This document shows, one piece after another, positions 8,669 through 17,669 of a DNA stretch of 64,000 bases (position 1 is the first letter of the stretch; every line of letters starts with the position of its first letter). The notes beneath the pieces were generated by a model. The model had not been told where the DNA came from. It did no database searches and saw nothing but the letters and a program-made list of their open reading frames with translations. Source of the DNA: Pseudomonas vanderleydeniana (GTDB taxonomy: Bacteria; Pseudomonadota; Gammaproteobacteria; Pseudomonadales; Pseudomonadaceae); assembly GCF_014268755.2 (NCBI RefSeq), contig NZ_CP077093.1:5484501-5548500 (forward strand), in the 5' to 3' direction. The position numbers and the translations under genes are program-made.

Positions 8669-11600
8669 ATGAAAAGAATGCTGATTAACGCAACTCAACC
8701 CGAAGAGTTGCGTGTTGCGCTGGTAGACGGCCAACGCCTCTACGACCTGGACATCGAATCCGGTGCGCGCGAACAGAAAAAGGCCAACATCTATAAAGGC
8801 CGAATCACCCGTATCGAGCCGAGCCTTGAGGCCGCCTTCGTCGACTTCGGCTCCGAGCGCCACGGCTTCCTGCCTCTCAAGGAAATCTCCCGCGAATACT
8901 TCAAGAAAGCGCCTGAAGGCCGCGTCAACATCAAGGAAGTCCTGAGCGAAGGCCAGGAAGTCATCGTCCAGGTCGAGAAGGAAGAACGTGGCAACAAGGG
9001 CGCCGCCCTGACCACCTTCATCAGCCTCGCCGGTCGCTACCTGGTGCTGATGCCGAACAACCCGCGTGCCGGCGGTATCTCCCGTCGCATCGAAGGCGAA
9101 GAGCGCAACGAACTGCGTGAAGCGCTGAACGGCCTGGTCGCCCCGGCCGACATGGGCCTGATCGTCCGCACCGCCGGCCTGGGCCGCAGCAGCGAAGAGA
9201 TGCAGTGGGACCTCGACTACCTGCTGCAACTGTGGACCGCGATCAAGGAAGCCTCCCAGGACCGTTCCGCACCTTTCCTGATCTACCAGGAAAGCAACGT
9301 GATCATCCGTGCGATCCGCGACTACCTGCGCCAGGACATCGGCGAAGTGCTGATCGACAGCGTCGAGGCCCAGGACGAAGCCCTGACCTTCATTCGCCAG
9401 GTGATGCCGCAGTACGCCAGCAAGATCAAGCTGTACGAAGACAGCGTCCCGCTGTTCAACCGCTTCCAGATCGAAAGCCAGATCGAGACCGCCTTCCAGC
9501 GCGTCGTCGAACTGCCGTCCGGCGGTTCCATCGTGATCGACCCGACCGAGGCCCTGGTGTCCATCGACATCAACTCGGCGCGCGCCACCAAGGGCAGCGA
9601 CATCGAAGAGACCGCGCTGCAGACCAACCTGGAAGCCGCTGAAGAAATCGCCCGTCAACTGCGCCTGCGCGACATCGGCGGCCTGATCGTGATCGACTTC
9701 ATCGACATGACTCCGGCCAAGAACCAGCGCGCCGTGGAAGAAAAGGTCCGCGAATGCCTGGAAGCCGACCGCGCCCGCGTCCAGGTCGGCCGCATCTCGC
9801 GCTTCGGCCTGCTGGAGATGTCCCGCCAGCGCCTGCGCCCATCCCTGGGCGAGAGCAGCGGCATCGTCTGCCCACGCTGCAGCGGCACCGGCATCATCCG
9901 TGACGTCGAGTCGCTGTCCCTGGCGATCCTGCGCCTGATCGAGGAAGAAGCGCTGAAGGACCGCACCGCCGAAGTCCGTGCCCAGGTGCCGATCCCGGTT
10001 GCCGCGTTCCTGCTCAACGAAAAACGCAACTCGATCACCAAGATCGAACTGCGCACCCGCGCCCGCATCGTGATCCTGCCGAACGATCACCTCGAGACGC
10101 CGCACTTCGAAGTGCAGCGCCTGCGTGACGACAACCCGGACGCCACCAACAACCAGTCCAGCTACGAAATCGCTGCTGCCGCCGCCGAAGCGGAAGAAGC
10201 CCAGCCAGCTGCCGCTACCCGCACCCTGGTTCGCCAGGAAGCCGCGGTCAAGACCGCACCGGCCCGCGCCAACGCACCGGTTCCGACCGAAGTGGCCGCC
10301 CCGGTTGCCGCCGCCCCGGCCCCAGCGCCAGCCCCTGTCGCCGAACCAAGCCTGTTCAAGGGTCTGGTGAAATCGCTGGTCAGCCTGTTCGCCGGCAAGG
10401 AAGAACCGGCCGCGCCTGTCGTGGTCGAGAAGCCTGTCGCCGAGCGTCCGGCCCGCAACGAAGAACGTCGCAACGGCCGTCAGCAGAGCCGCAGCCGCAA
10501 TGGCCGCCGCGACGACGACCGCAAGCCACGTGAAGAACGTGCCCCGCGCGAGGAACGCGCACCACGCGAGCCGCGCGAAGAGCGTGCTCCACGCGAGGAA
10601 CGTGCGCCACGCGAACTGCGTGAAGCCCGTGACGACGCGCCAGTTGCCCGTGAGGAACGTGCACCGCGCCCACCACGCGAAGAGCGCGCACCGCGTGCGC
10701 CACGTGAAGACCGCAAGCCCCGTGGCGAGCGTGAAGAGCGTGTCCGCGAGCTGCGCGAGCCACTGGACGCCTCCCCGGCCGTTGGTGCCGTAGCCGCTAC
10801 CGCCGCTGCTGCTGCCGCCGCAGTCGCCGAGGAACGCCCAGCCCGTGCACCGCGTGAGGAGCGCCAACCACGCCCACCGCGTGAAGAGCGCCAGCCACGT
10901 GCCGAACAGGCTGCCGCAGCCAGCGAGGAAGAAGTCCTGCAGGGCGAAGAGCACCTGTCGGAAGATGGCCAGGACAACGCCGAAGGTGGCGAGCGTCCAC
11001 GCCGTCGTTCCCGTGGCCAGCGTCGCCGCAGCAACCGTCGTGAGCGCCAGCGCGATGCCAACGGCAACGTGATCGAAGGCTCGGAAGAAGCCGGCGAAGG
11101 CCAGCAGAACGAAGCCACCGGTGACGAACTGGCCGCCGGCCTGGCCGTGACCGCCGCCGTTGCCAGCAGCGCAATCAGCGCCACCGCCGAAGCCGAAGCG
11201 CATCAGCAGGCCGAACGCGCCACCGCGACCACCCTGGAAACGCCAGCGCCTGAAGCACCTGTCGTTGAGGCGACCACTGCGGTTGAAGCAACCGTTGCTG
11301 CGGAAGTGGAAGTGGCCCCGGTTCGTGAAGCCGAGCCAGCCGCCGAAGCACCGGTGCAAGCCACTGCCGAGCAGTTGCCAGTGTTCGTGGCACCTGAGCC
11401 GGCTGTCGAGACGCCAGCGGCTGAAACGCCAGTTGTTGAAGCGCCAGCGGTCGAGGCACCGGCTGTCGAAGCGACCCCGGTTGAAGCACCGGCAGTTGAA
11501 GCACCTGTCGTCGAGAAGGCTGCAGAGCCTGCCCAGGAAATCCAGGCCACCTTCCAGTGGGCGGCTGAACCGGCTGCTGTCGAAGCGCCTGCTGCCGAGC

Positions 11601-12022
11601 CTGTGGTCGCTGAACCGGCTCCGGTAGAGCCTGTGGTAGTCGCCCAGCCCGAGCCGGCTCCGGTTGTCGAAGCCGCACCCGTGGTCGCCGAGGACGTCGC
11701 CCCGGTAGCGGTGGAAGCGCCTGCGGTGGTCCTGACCAGCAATGGTCGTGCACCGAACGACCCGCGTGAAGTGCGTCGTCGCAAGCGTGAAGAAGAAGCG
11801 CGCAAGGCTGCCGAACTGGCTGCCGCCGCTGCCGCTCCTGCCGAAGAAGCCGCCGTGGTTGCCGAACCGGCCCCTGCGGTCGCTGAGGCTGAACAGGCGC
11901 CTGCGGCACCTGTCGTTCACTCCGAAGCGGCGGCCGAGGAAAACTCGCCGGCTGTCGAAGAAGTGATCGAGCACGCGCCAAAAGCCCTGGAAACAGCCGA
12001 AGAGCACAAGCCTCACGCCTGA
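8669..12022 (+). CDS. rne: Ribonuclease E
   Basis: Essential endoribonuclease for mRNA decay and rRNA/tRNA processing; its C-terminal scaffold builds the RNA degradosome at the membrane. It has 1117 residues. The start [14 protein letters not shown] matches E. coli. The catalytic half holds the S1 domain (about 35-120), metal ligands Asp300 ([10 protein letters not shown]) and Asp343 (IVIDFIDM), and the Zn-link CPRC at 401-404. From about residue 500 the scaffold is low complexity: an Arg/Glu-rich RNA-binding region with repeated REERAP units (about 610-750), then long Pro/Ala/Val/Glu-rich repeats. Its own long leader points to autoregulation. Confidence 0.98.
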   Translation: MKRMLINATQPEELRVALVDGQRLYDLDIESGAREQKKANIYKGRITRIEPSLEAAFVDFGSERHGFLPLKEISREYFKKAPEGRVNIKEVLSEGQEVIVQVEKEERGNKGAALTTFISLAGRYLVLMPNNPRAGGISRRIEGEERNELREALNGLVAPADMGLIVRTAGLGRSSEEMQWDLDYLLQLWTAIKEASQDRSAPFLIYQESNVIIRAIRDYLRQDIGEVLIDSVEAQDEALTFIRQVMPQYASKIKLYEDSVPLFNRFQIESQIETAFQRVVELPSGGSIVIDPTEALVSIDINSARATKGSDIEETALQTNLEAAEEIARQLRLRDIGGLIVIDFIDMTPAKNQRAVEEKVRECLEADRARVQVGRISRFGLLEMSRQRLRPSLGESSGIVCPRCSGTGIIRDVESLSLAILRLIEEEALKDRTAEVRAQVPIPVAAFLLNEKRNSITKIELRTRARIVILPNDHLETPHFEVQRLRDDNPDATNNQSSYEIAAAAAEAEEAQPAAATRTLVRQEAAVKTAPARANAPVPTEVAAPVAAAPAPAPAPVAEPSLFKGLVKSLVSLFAGKEEPAAPVVVEKPVAERPARNEERRNGRQQSRSRNGRRDDDRKPREERAPREERAPREPREERAPREERAPRELREARDDAPVAREERAPRPPREERAPRAPREDRKPRGEREERVRELREPLDASPAVGAVAATAAAAAAAVAEERPARAPREERQPRPPREERQPRAEQAAAASEEEVLQGEEHLSEDGQDNAEGGERPRRRSRGQRRRSNRRERQRDANGNVIEGSEEAGEGQQNEATGDELAAGLAVTAAVASSAISATAEAEAHQQAERATATTLETPAPEAPVVEATTAVEATVAAEVEVAPVREAEPAAEAPVQATAEQLPVFVAPEPAVETPAAETPVVEAPAVEAPAVEATPVEAPAVEAPVVEKAAEPAQEIQATFQWAAEPAAVEAPAAEPVVAEPAPVEPVVVAQPEPAPVVEAAPVVAEDVAPVAVEAPAVVLTSNGRAPNDPREVRRRKREEEARKAAELAAAAAAPAEEAAVVAEPAPAVAEAEQAPAAPVVHSEAAAEENSPAVEEVIEHAPKALETAEEHKPHA

Positions 12023-12036
12023 TTCCAACGGCCATG

Positions 12037-12075
12037 AAAAAGCCCCGCCTGCAGTGATGCAGGCGGGGCTTTTTT
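12037..12075 (+). terminator. Rho-independent terminator of rne
   Basis: Perfect hairpin: agccccgcctgca, loop gtga, tgcaggcggggct, then a run of six T, beginning 15 bases after the rne stop. Strong GC stem and clean U tract. Confidence 0.93.
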
Positions 12076-12125
12076 CATGTCTTCCTTTTTCATCCCTTCA
12101 GAGTCGCGTTGTTTCGCAGGACGCT

Positions 12126-12198
12126 TTCGCGGGCAAGCCCTGCTCCTAGAACCGAGTATCTTTCACCCGATCCTGTAGGTGCAGGGCTTGCCCGCGAA
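12126..12198. repeat. Inverted REP-like doublet, family B
   Basis: The left arm ttcgcgggcaagccctgctc and its inverted copy ending gggcttgcccgcgaa form a long imperfect palindrome of 73 bases between rne and the convergent mobA-like gene. The arms share the gcgggcaagcc core and the outer cctgtagg-type ends with the repeat at 20553-20626, and differ from family A at 5181 and 17528. Confidence 0.7.
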
Positions 12199-12215
12199 GA
12201 GGCCAGCAAAAACCA

Positions 12216-12818
12216 TTACCCCTCTTCAGGATCAAACACCAGGGCTGCCGGCAAGTCGACATCCCAGAGAATCCCCCGATCCTCCACCGGTACCGGATCG
12301 ACCCGCCCGTCGGCAAACAGCGCCTTGGCCCCGCGATCGCCGGACAACGCCCTCAAGCCCGCACCGAACTCGCGGCCAAAGCCCACGGGATGGCCATACT
12401 CGCCAGCCATCACCGGTACGCAGATGCGCTCCCCGGTCATTCGCGCCAGCACCTGTTCGAAGGTCCCTGGCAGGATGAACGGCATATCACCCAACACCAT
12501 CAACCAGCCTGCGGCGCCTGCCGCAGCATTGACCCCGGCGGCAATGCTGTCGCCCATGCCCGTGGAGGGCAGCAACAACACCTGGCAACCCTGGGCACGC
12601 CCAAGGCGAATCACCTCGGGTCGATCCGCCGTGGTCACCAGCACCCGCTGCCCCAAGCGCTCAGGCAGGCTGCATAGCACCTGCTCCAGCACAGGACGCT
12701 CCACCCCGTCCCGTCCCCGGCACAGGGCCAGCAACTTGTCCTGGTCAGCTCCGGCCGCCTGTCGAAAACGACTGCCGCGCCCGGCCGCCAGGATGATCGC
12801 GGTAATGGCTTCAGTCAC
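12216..12818 (-). CDS. MobA-like nucleotidyltransferase (MocA/CoxI-type, molybdenum cofactor cytidylyltransferase family)
   Basis: 200-residue GT-A fold NTP transferase. The nucleotide-binding signature LAAGRGSRF is at the N-terminus and the metal-binding VLGDMPF in the middle. The sequence GMGDSIAAGV, and the residues around GHPVGF and GDRGAK, are like MocA, which adds CMP to molybdopterin cofactor. It is not a general sugar-nucleotide transferase by these motifs. No molybdoenzyme gene is adjacent, so the exact cofactor role is inferred. Confidence 0.75.
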   Translation of the reverse strand: MTEAITAIILAAGRGSRFRQAAGADQDKLLALCRGRDGVERPVLEQVLCSLPERLGQRVLVTTADRPEVIRLGRAQGCQVLLLPSTGMGDSIAAGVNAAAGAAGWLMVLGDMPFILPGTFEQVLARMTGERICVPVMAGEYGHPVGFGREFGAGLRALSGDRGAKALFADGRVDPVPVEDRGILWDVDLPAALVFDPEEG

Positions 12819-12854
12819 TGAACACAGCCTCCAGTTACTTTTGGGCGCAATCAG

Positions 12855-13874
12855 TCAGTAGAGATTCGGTTCCATTTCCAGCTCGACCGAGAAACGCTCG
12901 GCGATATCGGCCTGGATTCGCCGGGCCAGGGCGAGCAGTTGCCCACCGGTCGCCGCGCCATGGTTGACCAGTACCAGCGACTGCAGGCGGTGCACGCCGG
13001 CATCGCCGTCCCGGAAGCCTTTCCAGCCCGCCGTCTCGATCAACCACCCCGCCGCCAGCTTCACCTGCCCGTCGGCCTGTGGATAACCGACCAGGCCGGG
13101 ATGGGCCTGCTTCAGCTCGGCGGCGTGAGCGGCCGAGACCAGCGGGTTCTTGAAGAAGCTACCGGCATTGCCGAGCACCGCCGGATCCGGCAGCTTCTCG
13201 CTGCGAATGCTGCAGATGGCCCGGCTGACATCGCTCGCCCCCGGTTCGCTGACGCCCAGTTGCTTCAGACGCTCGGCGACCGGACCGTAGTCCAGGTGCA
13301 ACTGCTGGGCGCGGCTCAAGGCAAAGCGCACCCGCAGGATCAACCAGCGCCCCTGGGCATGCTTGAACAGGCTGTCGCGATAACCGAACTGGCACTCTTC
13401 CAGGGAGAAGTCACGCAGCGCGCCGGTCTGCCGGTCGAGGGCGGTGAGGCCGGCGAACACGTCCTTGATCTCGACACCGTAGGCTCCGATGTTCTGCATC
13501 GGTGCGGCGCCCACTGTCCCGGGGATCAGGCTGAGGTTTTCCAGGCCGAACCAGCCTTCGGCCAGGGTCGACAGCACGAACGGATGCCAGGGCTCGCCCG
13601 CCTCCGCCTCGATGACCACGCGCTGGCCGTCATCGCTGAGCAGGCGAATGCCACGGCTGCCCATGCGCAACACCAGTGCCTGGATATCGCCGGTCAGCAG
13701 CAGGTTGCTGCCCCCGCCGATCACCAGCAGTGGCAGTTGTCGCGCGGCCGCGAACGCCAGGGCTTCGCGCACGTCCTCATCGCCATGGGCCTCGGCGAAC
13801 CACTGCGCGCGGACATCGACGCCGAAGCTGTTGTAGGGCTTGAGGGACACATCGGCTTGCAGTTGCAGACTCAT
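12855..13874 (-). CDS. murB: UDP-N-acetylenolpyruvoylglucosamine reductase MurB
   Basis: FAD-dependent enzyme that reduces UDP-GlcNAc-enolpyruvate to UDP-MurNAc in peptidoglycan synthesis. It has 339 residues, the E. coli (type I) size. N-terminal YNSFGVDVRA, FAD-binding IGGGSNLL, GTVGAAPMQNIGAYGVE, and NAGSFFKNP (the serine proton donor) are visible. It overlaps the phosphatase gene start by four bases within the minus-strand envelope operon. Confidence 0.97.
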   Translation of the reverse strand: MSLQLQADVSLKPYNSFGVDVRAQWFAEAHGDEDVREALAFAAARQLPLLVIGGGSNLLLTGDIQALVLRMGSRGIRLLSDDGQRVVIEAEAGEPWHPFVLSTLAEGWFGLENLSLIPGTVGAAPMQNIGAYGVEIKDVFAGLTALDRQTGALRDFSLEECQFGYRDSLFKHAQGRWLILRVRFALSRAQQLHLDYGPVAERLKQLGVSEPGASDVSRAICSIRSEKLPDPAVLGNAGSFFKNPLVSAAHAAELKQAHPGLVGYPQADGQVKLAAGWLIETAGWKGFRDGDAGVHRLQSLVLVNHGAATGGQLLALARRIQADIAERFSVELEMEPNLY

Positions 13875-14335
13875 AGGCGCCCCCGGAGTTCATCGACCAG
13901 GCGATCGCTGGCCTGTTCGATCAGGTCCAGCACCTGCTCGAAGCCGTGTTCTTCGTCGTAATAAGGATCCGGCACCTCGTCCACCGCACTGTCGTAACGG
14001 CGCAGGAACAGGTCCAGCTCAGCCTTGCCCTGGGCCGGCTGCAGCAACTTGAGGTTGCGCAGGTTGCTCTGGTCCATGGCCAGGATGAGGTCGAAACGAT
14101 TGAAGTCCGCGCTACTGACCTGCCGGGCGCGCTGCGCCGACAGGTCATAGCCACGCAACCGCGCCGCGCGCTGGCTGCGGCTGTCCGGCGCCTTGCCGAC
14201 ATGCCAGGCGCCGGTCCCGGCCGAGTCGACCTCGATCAGCTCGGCCAGGCCGGCCTCGCGCAACTTGTGACGCAATACGCCTTCAGCCGTGGGCGAACGG
14301 CAGATATTGCCCAGGCAGACAAACAGGACCCGCAT
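13871..14335 (-). CDS. Low-molecular-weight protein tyrosine phosphatase
   Basis: 154-residue LMW-PTP. The P-loop CLGNICRS near the N-terminus carries the nucleophile Cys and catalytic Arg, and DPYY in the C-terminal part holds the general acid Asp. Members dephosphorylate tyrosine kinases that control exopolysaccharide, but no kinase is nearby here. The gene is translationally linked to kdsB (TGATG overlap) and to murB. Confidence 0.93.
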   Translation of the reverse strand: MRVLFVCLGNICRSPTAEGVLRHKLREAGLAELIEVDSAGTGAWHVGKAPDSRSQRAARLRGYDLSAQRARQVSSADFNRFDLILAMDQSNLRNLKLLQPAQGKAELDLFLRRYDSAVDEVPDPYYDEEHGFEQVLDLIEQASDRLVDELRGRL

Positions 14336-15099
14336 CAGGCCTCCAGCAAACGGCGAACGCGTTCTAGGTCTTGCGGCGTGTCGACACCGGTGGGTGGTGC
14401 CTCCAGGGCGTCAGCCACATGGATTCGCACGCCATGCCACAGGGCCCGCAACTGCTCCAGGCGCTCGGTGGTCTCCAGCCAGCACGGGCCCCAGCTGACG
14501 AAGTCATGCAGGAAGCCGGCACGGTAGGCATAGATGCCGATATGCCGACGGAACGGCACGCCTTGCGGCAGGTGCTCGCGATCCTGGGCGAAATCATCGC
14601 GGGCCCAGGGCAAGGTGGCCCGGCTGAAGGTCAGGGCCAGGCCGTTGACGTCGCTGACGACCTTGACCACGTTCGGGTTGAACAGCGCGTCGACCTCTTC
14701 GATCGGCTCGGCCAGGGTGGCCATGCGTGCCTCGGTGTGCGCCGCCAGGTTGGCTGCGACCTGGTCGATCACCACCGGCGGGATCAAGGGCTCGTCACCC
14801 TGGACGTTGACCACGATCGCTTCCGACTCCAGCCCCAGCAGACTGGCGACTTCGGCCAGGCGGTCGGTGCCGGACTCGTGGTCTTCACGGGTCAGCAGCA
14901 CTTCAGCCCCAAAGGCCTGGCAGGCTTCGACGATCCGCGGATCGTCAGTGGCCACCACCACCCGTTGCGCGCTGCTTTTGCACGCCTGTTCCCAGGTGTG
15001 CTGGATCATCGGCTTGCCGGCGATCAGTTGCAGCGGCTTGGCCGGCAGGCGCGTGGAGGAAAACCGCGCCGGGATCACGACGATGAACGGGGTACTCAT
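14335..15099 (-). CDS. kdsB: CMP-KDO synthetase KdsB
   Basis: Activates 3-deoxy-D-manno-octulosonate with CTP for lipopolysaccharide inner core synthesis. It has 254 residues. The N-terminal [19 protein letters not shown] is the nucleotide-binding signature, and [10 protein letters not shown] contains the metal-binding Asp. It sits next to lpxK and the Trm112-like gene, the common lpxK-ycaR-kdsB order. Confidence 0.97.
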   Translation of the reverse strand: MSTPFIVVIPARFSSTRLPAKPLQLIAGKPMIQHTWEQACKSSAQRVVVATDDPRIVEACQAFGAEVLLTREDHESGTDRLAEVASLLGLESEAIVVNVQGDEPLIPPVVIDQVAANLAAHTEARMATLAEPIEEVDALFNPNVVKVVSDVNGLALTFSRATLPWARDDFAQDREHLPQGVPFRRHIGIYAYRAGFLHDFVSWGPCWLETTERLEQLRALWHGVRIHVADALEAPPTGVDTPQDLERVRRLLEA

Positions 15100-15281
15100 T
15101 TGTCCAGGCGCTCATCGGCGCTCAGGGTACGCGCCTCGCTTTCCAGCATGACCGGAATGCCATCGCGGATCGGGAAAGCCAGGCCGGCGCCCTTGCTGAT
15201 CAGCTCGGTCTTGTCGGCGCTGAGCTTGAGCGGCCCCTTGCAGATCGGGCAAGCGAGGATATCGAGCAGTTTGGTGTCCAT
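15096..15281 (-). CDS. Trm112 family protein (YcaR-like)
   Basis: 61-residue zinc-ribbon-like protein starting [20 protein letters not shown]. The CPIC pair is visible, while the second Cys pair of eukaryotic Trm112 is missing, as in many bacterial YcaR proteins. Eukaryotic Trm112 activates methyltransferases; the role of the bacterial form is not established. The start at 15281 is chosen by the tgaggagttcc ribosome-binding region and by homologous length. It overlaps kdsB by four bases. Confidence 0.9.
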   Translation of the reverse strand: MDTKLLDILACPICKGPLKLSADKTELISKGAGLAFPIRDGIPVMLESEARTLSADERLDK

Positions 15282-15306
15282 GAGGAGTTCCCTGGATAAA
15301 AAGGGT

Positions 15307-16317
15307 TTAGGGCAAGAGACGATCAGGCAGCAGGCGCAGCAGTTGCGTGTCGAACCAGGCGACGAATGCCTCGGAAGGCAGCGCATCGACCGCCAGGTAC
15401 CACCAGTCGTCAGGGGCGAACGCCCGGCATTTCACCGCGTCCTTCTCGGTCATGACCAACGGCAGCGACGGCGTGAAACTCAAGGCCTGCGCGCTGTATT
15501 CGGCATGGTCGGCAAAGGCGTGGGGCACAGGCTGCCAGTGTAGCGTTTCGAGGGTATTGAAGAAACGTTGCGGGTTGCCGATACCGGCCACCGCATGCAG
15601 TGCCTGCCCGGCCGGGAAATGGTCGAGCGGCCTGCGCTCGCCACTGCGCAGGTTGACCAGTGCGGTCGGCTGCAGGCGAAAGGCGAAACCGCCGTCGCGG
15701 TCGGCGTGGGCACCGTTGTACATCAGCGCGTCGACACTCTGCAGGCGCTCCAGCGGCTCGCGCAGGGGCCCGGCAGGCAGGCACCGGCCATTGCCCAGGC
15801 CGCGGGCGGCGTCGATCAGCACCAGCTCCAGGTCACGGGCCAGGCGGTAATGCTGCATGCCGTCATCGGAGAGGATCAGGTCGAGCTTTTCCTCGGCCAA
15901 CAGGGCGCGGACCGCGCGACTGCGGTCCGGGTCGATCATCAGCGGCACGGCATTGCGCTGGACGATCAGCAACGGCTCATCGCCGGCCACTGCGGCCTCC
16001 TGGTCGGCACGCACCCGCCACGGCAGGCTTGGCGGCTTGGCGCCGTAGCCGCGGCTGACCACGCCGACACGCAGGCCCCGGCGCCGGCAATGCTCGACCA
16101 GCCAGAGAATCATCGGGGTCTTGCCCGTGCCGCCCACGGTGATGTTGCCCACCACGATCAAGGGCACCGGCGGCTGGTAGATGTCACCTTCACCGGCCAC
16201 GAAACGAGCACGCTTGCCCGCCACCACGCGGCGGTACAGCCATTCCAGCGGGCGCAGCAGGGCCAGGGCCGGGTGGCCGTCGTACCAGGCGCGCAACAAG
16301 CGGTCCGAGAGTGCCAT
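15307..16317 (-). CDS. lpxK: Tetraacyldisaccharide 4'-kinase LpxK
   Basis: Phosphorylates the 4' position of the lipid A disaccharide at the inner membrane. It has 336 residues. The P-loop VGGTGKTPM lies within the [14 protein letters not shown] signature (about 57-70), and LSDDGMQHY contains the Walker-B-like and catalytic DDGMQH residues. It overlaps exbD by one base (TGATG). Confidence 0.97.
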   Translation of the reverse strand: MALSDRLLRAWYDGHPALALLRPLEWLYRRVVAGKRARFVAGEGDIYQPPVPLIVVGNITVGGTGKTPMILWLVEHCRRRGLRVGVVSRGYGAKPPSLPWRVRADQEAAVAGDEPLLIVQRNAVPLMIDPDRSRAVRALLAEEKLDLILSDDGMQHYRLARDLELVLIDAARGLGNGRCLPAGPLREPLERLQSVDALMYNGAHADRDGGFAFRLQPTALVNLRSGERRPLDHFPAGQALHAVAGIGNPQRFFNTLETLHWQPVPHAFADHAEYSAQALSFTPSLPLVMTEKDAVKCRAFAPDDWWYLAVDALPSEAFVAWFDTQLLRLLPDRLLP

Positions 16318-16745
16318 CAGGGGGCCGGCGCCGCCTCGACGGTGGTCATGCGCAAGTGGCTGAAGCCGAGCTTGCCGGCCGCGTCCATGGCGGTGATCAC
16401 GGCCTGGTGCTGGGTCTTGCCGTCGGCACTGATCGACAGCGGCATGTTGGTGTCACCGTTGGACTCCTTCTGCAGCGCTTCCATCAGGGTCGCCAGGTCA
16501 TTCTTCGGCAGGATCTGGTTGTTCACCGAGAACACCCCATCGGCGCTGATGGCGATGTCCAGCTGCTTGACCAACTGGTCTTCGGCCGGCGAGCCACTGA
16601 CGGCCTGCGGCAGGTCGACCCGCAGCTGGGTTTCACGGGTGAACGTGGTGGTGACCACGAAAAACAGCAGCAGGACGAAGACCACGTCGATCAGCGACGC
16701 GAGGTTGATATCGATGGTTTCCCGAGGCTTGCGGCGGAATTTCAC
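16317..16745 (-). CDS. exbD: ExbD/TolR family energy-transducing protein
   Basis: 142-residue inner-membrane protein with one transmembrane helix (about 20-42) carrying the proton-path aspartate in [13 protein letters not shown], then a periplasmic domain. It works with ExbB to convert proton motive force for TonB-type partners. In Pseudomonas this copy is located with lpxK and comEC and has no tonB beside it, so its specific partner is unknown. Confidence 0.93.
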   Translation of the reverse strand: MKFRRKPRETIDINLASLIDVVFVLLLFFVVTTTFTRETQLRVDLPQAVSGSPAEDQLVKQLDIAISADGVFSVNNQILPKNDLATLMEALQKESNGDTNMPLSISADGKTQHQAVITAMDAAGKLGFSHLRMTTVEAAPAP

Positions 16746-17377
16746 GCTTTGCCCTCGGGCATTTCCACGTCACGGTCGCCCTGTACCACTTCGACCAGCT
16801 TGATCGCCTGCTGCTCCATGCCAACCACCAGCTCATCGATCCGGCGCTGCAGGAAGCGGTGGAAGAACACGGCGGGAATACCGACGATCAGGCCCGAGGC
16901 GGTAGTGATCAGCGCCTTGGAAATACCGCCGGCGAGGACCGCCGCGTTGGTGGTCATGCCCGCCCCCATGAACGAGCTGAAGATGTCGATCATGCCCAGC
17001 ACCGTCCCGAGCAGGCCGAGCAGCGGCGACATGGCGGCGATGGTACCGAGGGCGTTGATGTAGCGCTCCAGTTCATGGATCACCCGGGCGGCGGCTTCCT
17101 CGATGCACTCCTTCATGATCTCGCGACCGTGCTTGGAGTTCGCCAGGCCCGCAGCGAGAATCTCACCCAGCGGCGAGTCGGCGCGCAGTTGCTTGAGTTT
17201 TTCCTTGTCCAGCTGCTTGTCGCGAATCCACACCCAGACCTGTCCCAGCAGATGCTCCGGGGTCACGCGGCTGGCGCGCAGGGTCCACAGGCGCTCGGCA
17301 ATGATACCCACGGCCGCGATGGAACTCAGAATGATCGGCAACATCATCCAGCCGCCGGATTTGACCAATTCCCACAC
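16742..17377 (-). CDS. exbB: ExbB/TolQ family proton channel protein
   Basis: 211-residue MotA/TolQ/ExbB membrane protein. Predicted helices are near the N-terminus (about 5-27), with a pair near 115-140 and 155-180. The conserved GLLGTVLGMI and GISKALITTASGL segments are visible. I chose the GTG at 17377 (MWELVKSGGW) because gagggg stands nine bases upstream. A GTG ten codons earlier has no such site. Overlaps exbD by four bases. Confidence 0.9.
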   Translation of the reverse strand: MWELVKSGGWMMLPIILSSIAAVGIIAERLWTLRASRVTPEHLLGQVWVWIRDKQLDKEKLKQLRADSPLGEILAAGLANSKHGREIMKECIEEAAARVIHELERYINALGTIAAMSPLLGLLGTVLGMIDIFSSFMGAGMTTNAAVLAGGISKALITTASGLIVGIPAVFFHRFLQRRIDELVVGMEQQAIKLVEVVQGDRDVEMPEGKA

Positions 17378-17527
17378 AGTGACAGTCCCCTCGAAAAAGT
17401 GCGCCACTCTAACATAGGGGTTGGCCGTGCCGAAGAACGTGATGTCGCATGACGGTGCGGTTTAATAACCCTGGGCTATTTGAATCCTGCCAGCACGGCA
17501 CTTCAGTTTTTGTATGTGCACGATGAA

Positions 17528-17658
17528 GTGGCGAGCGGGCTTGCCCGTGCTCGGCTGCGAAGCAGTCGTGAAACCTGGTTCCTCTTGCGTTCAAATACAC
17601 CGCGTCTTGCGGATGTGGGGCCGCCATGCGGCCCAGCGCGGGCAAGCCCGCTCGCCAC
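17528..17658. repeat. REP pair (REPIN), family A, second copy
   Basis: Same layout as 5181-5310: gtggcgagcgggcttgcccg followed about 90 bases later by its inverted complement ending cccgctcgccac at 17658. The total is 131 bases versus 130 in the first copy. The arms are nearly identical while the internal loops differ. It lies between comEC and exbB. Confidence 0.82.
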
Positions 17659-17669
17659 AAGGGGCCGAA

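Noticed and set aside
10520..10740. Direct repeats in rne considered as CRISPR-like or tandem repeat array
   Set aside because: They are in-frame codon repeats of REERAP-type residues without spacers of constant length; explained by the protein.
8471..12028. 1185-codon open frame antisense to rne
   Set aside because: It mirrors the strong GC codon bias and the repeat structure of rne, has no family motif and no ribosome-binding site; rne on the other strand is unmistakable.
12109..12861. 250-codon open frame over the REP and mobA-like gene
   Set aside because: Starts in the REP-like repeat and is antisense to the motif-bearing MobA-like gene.
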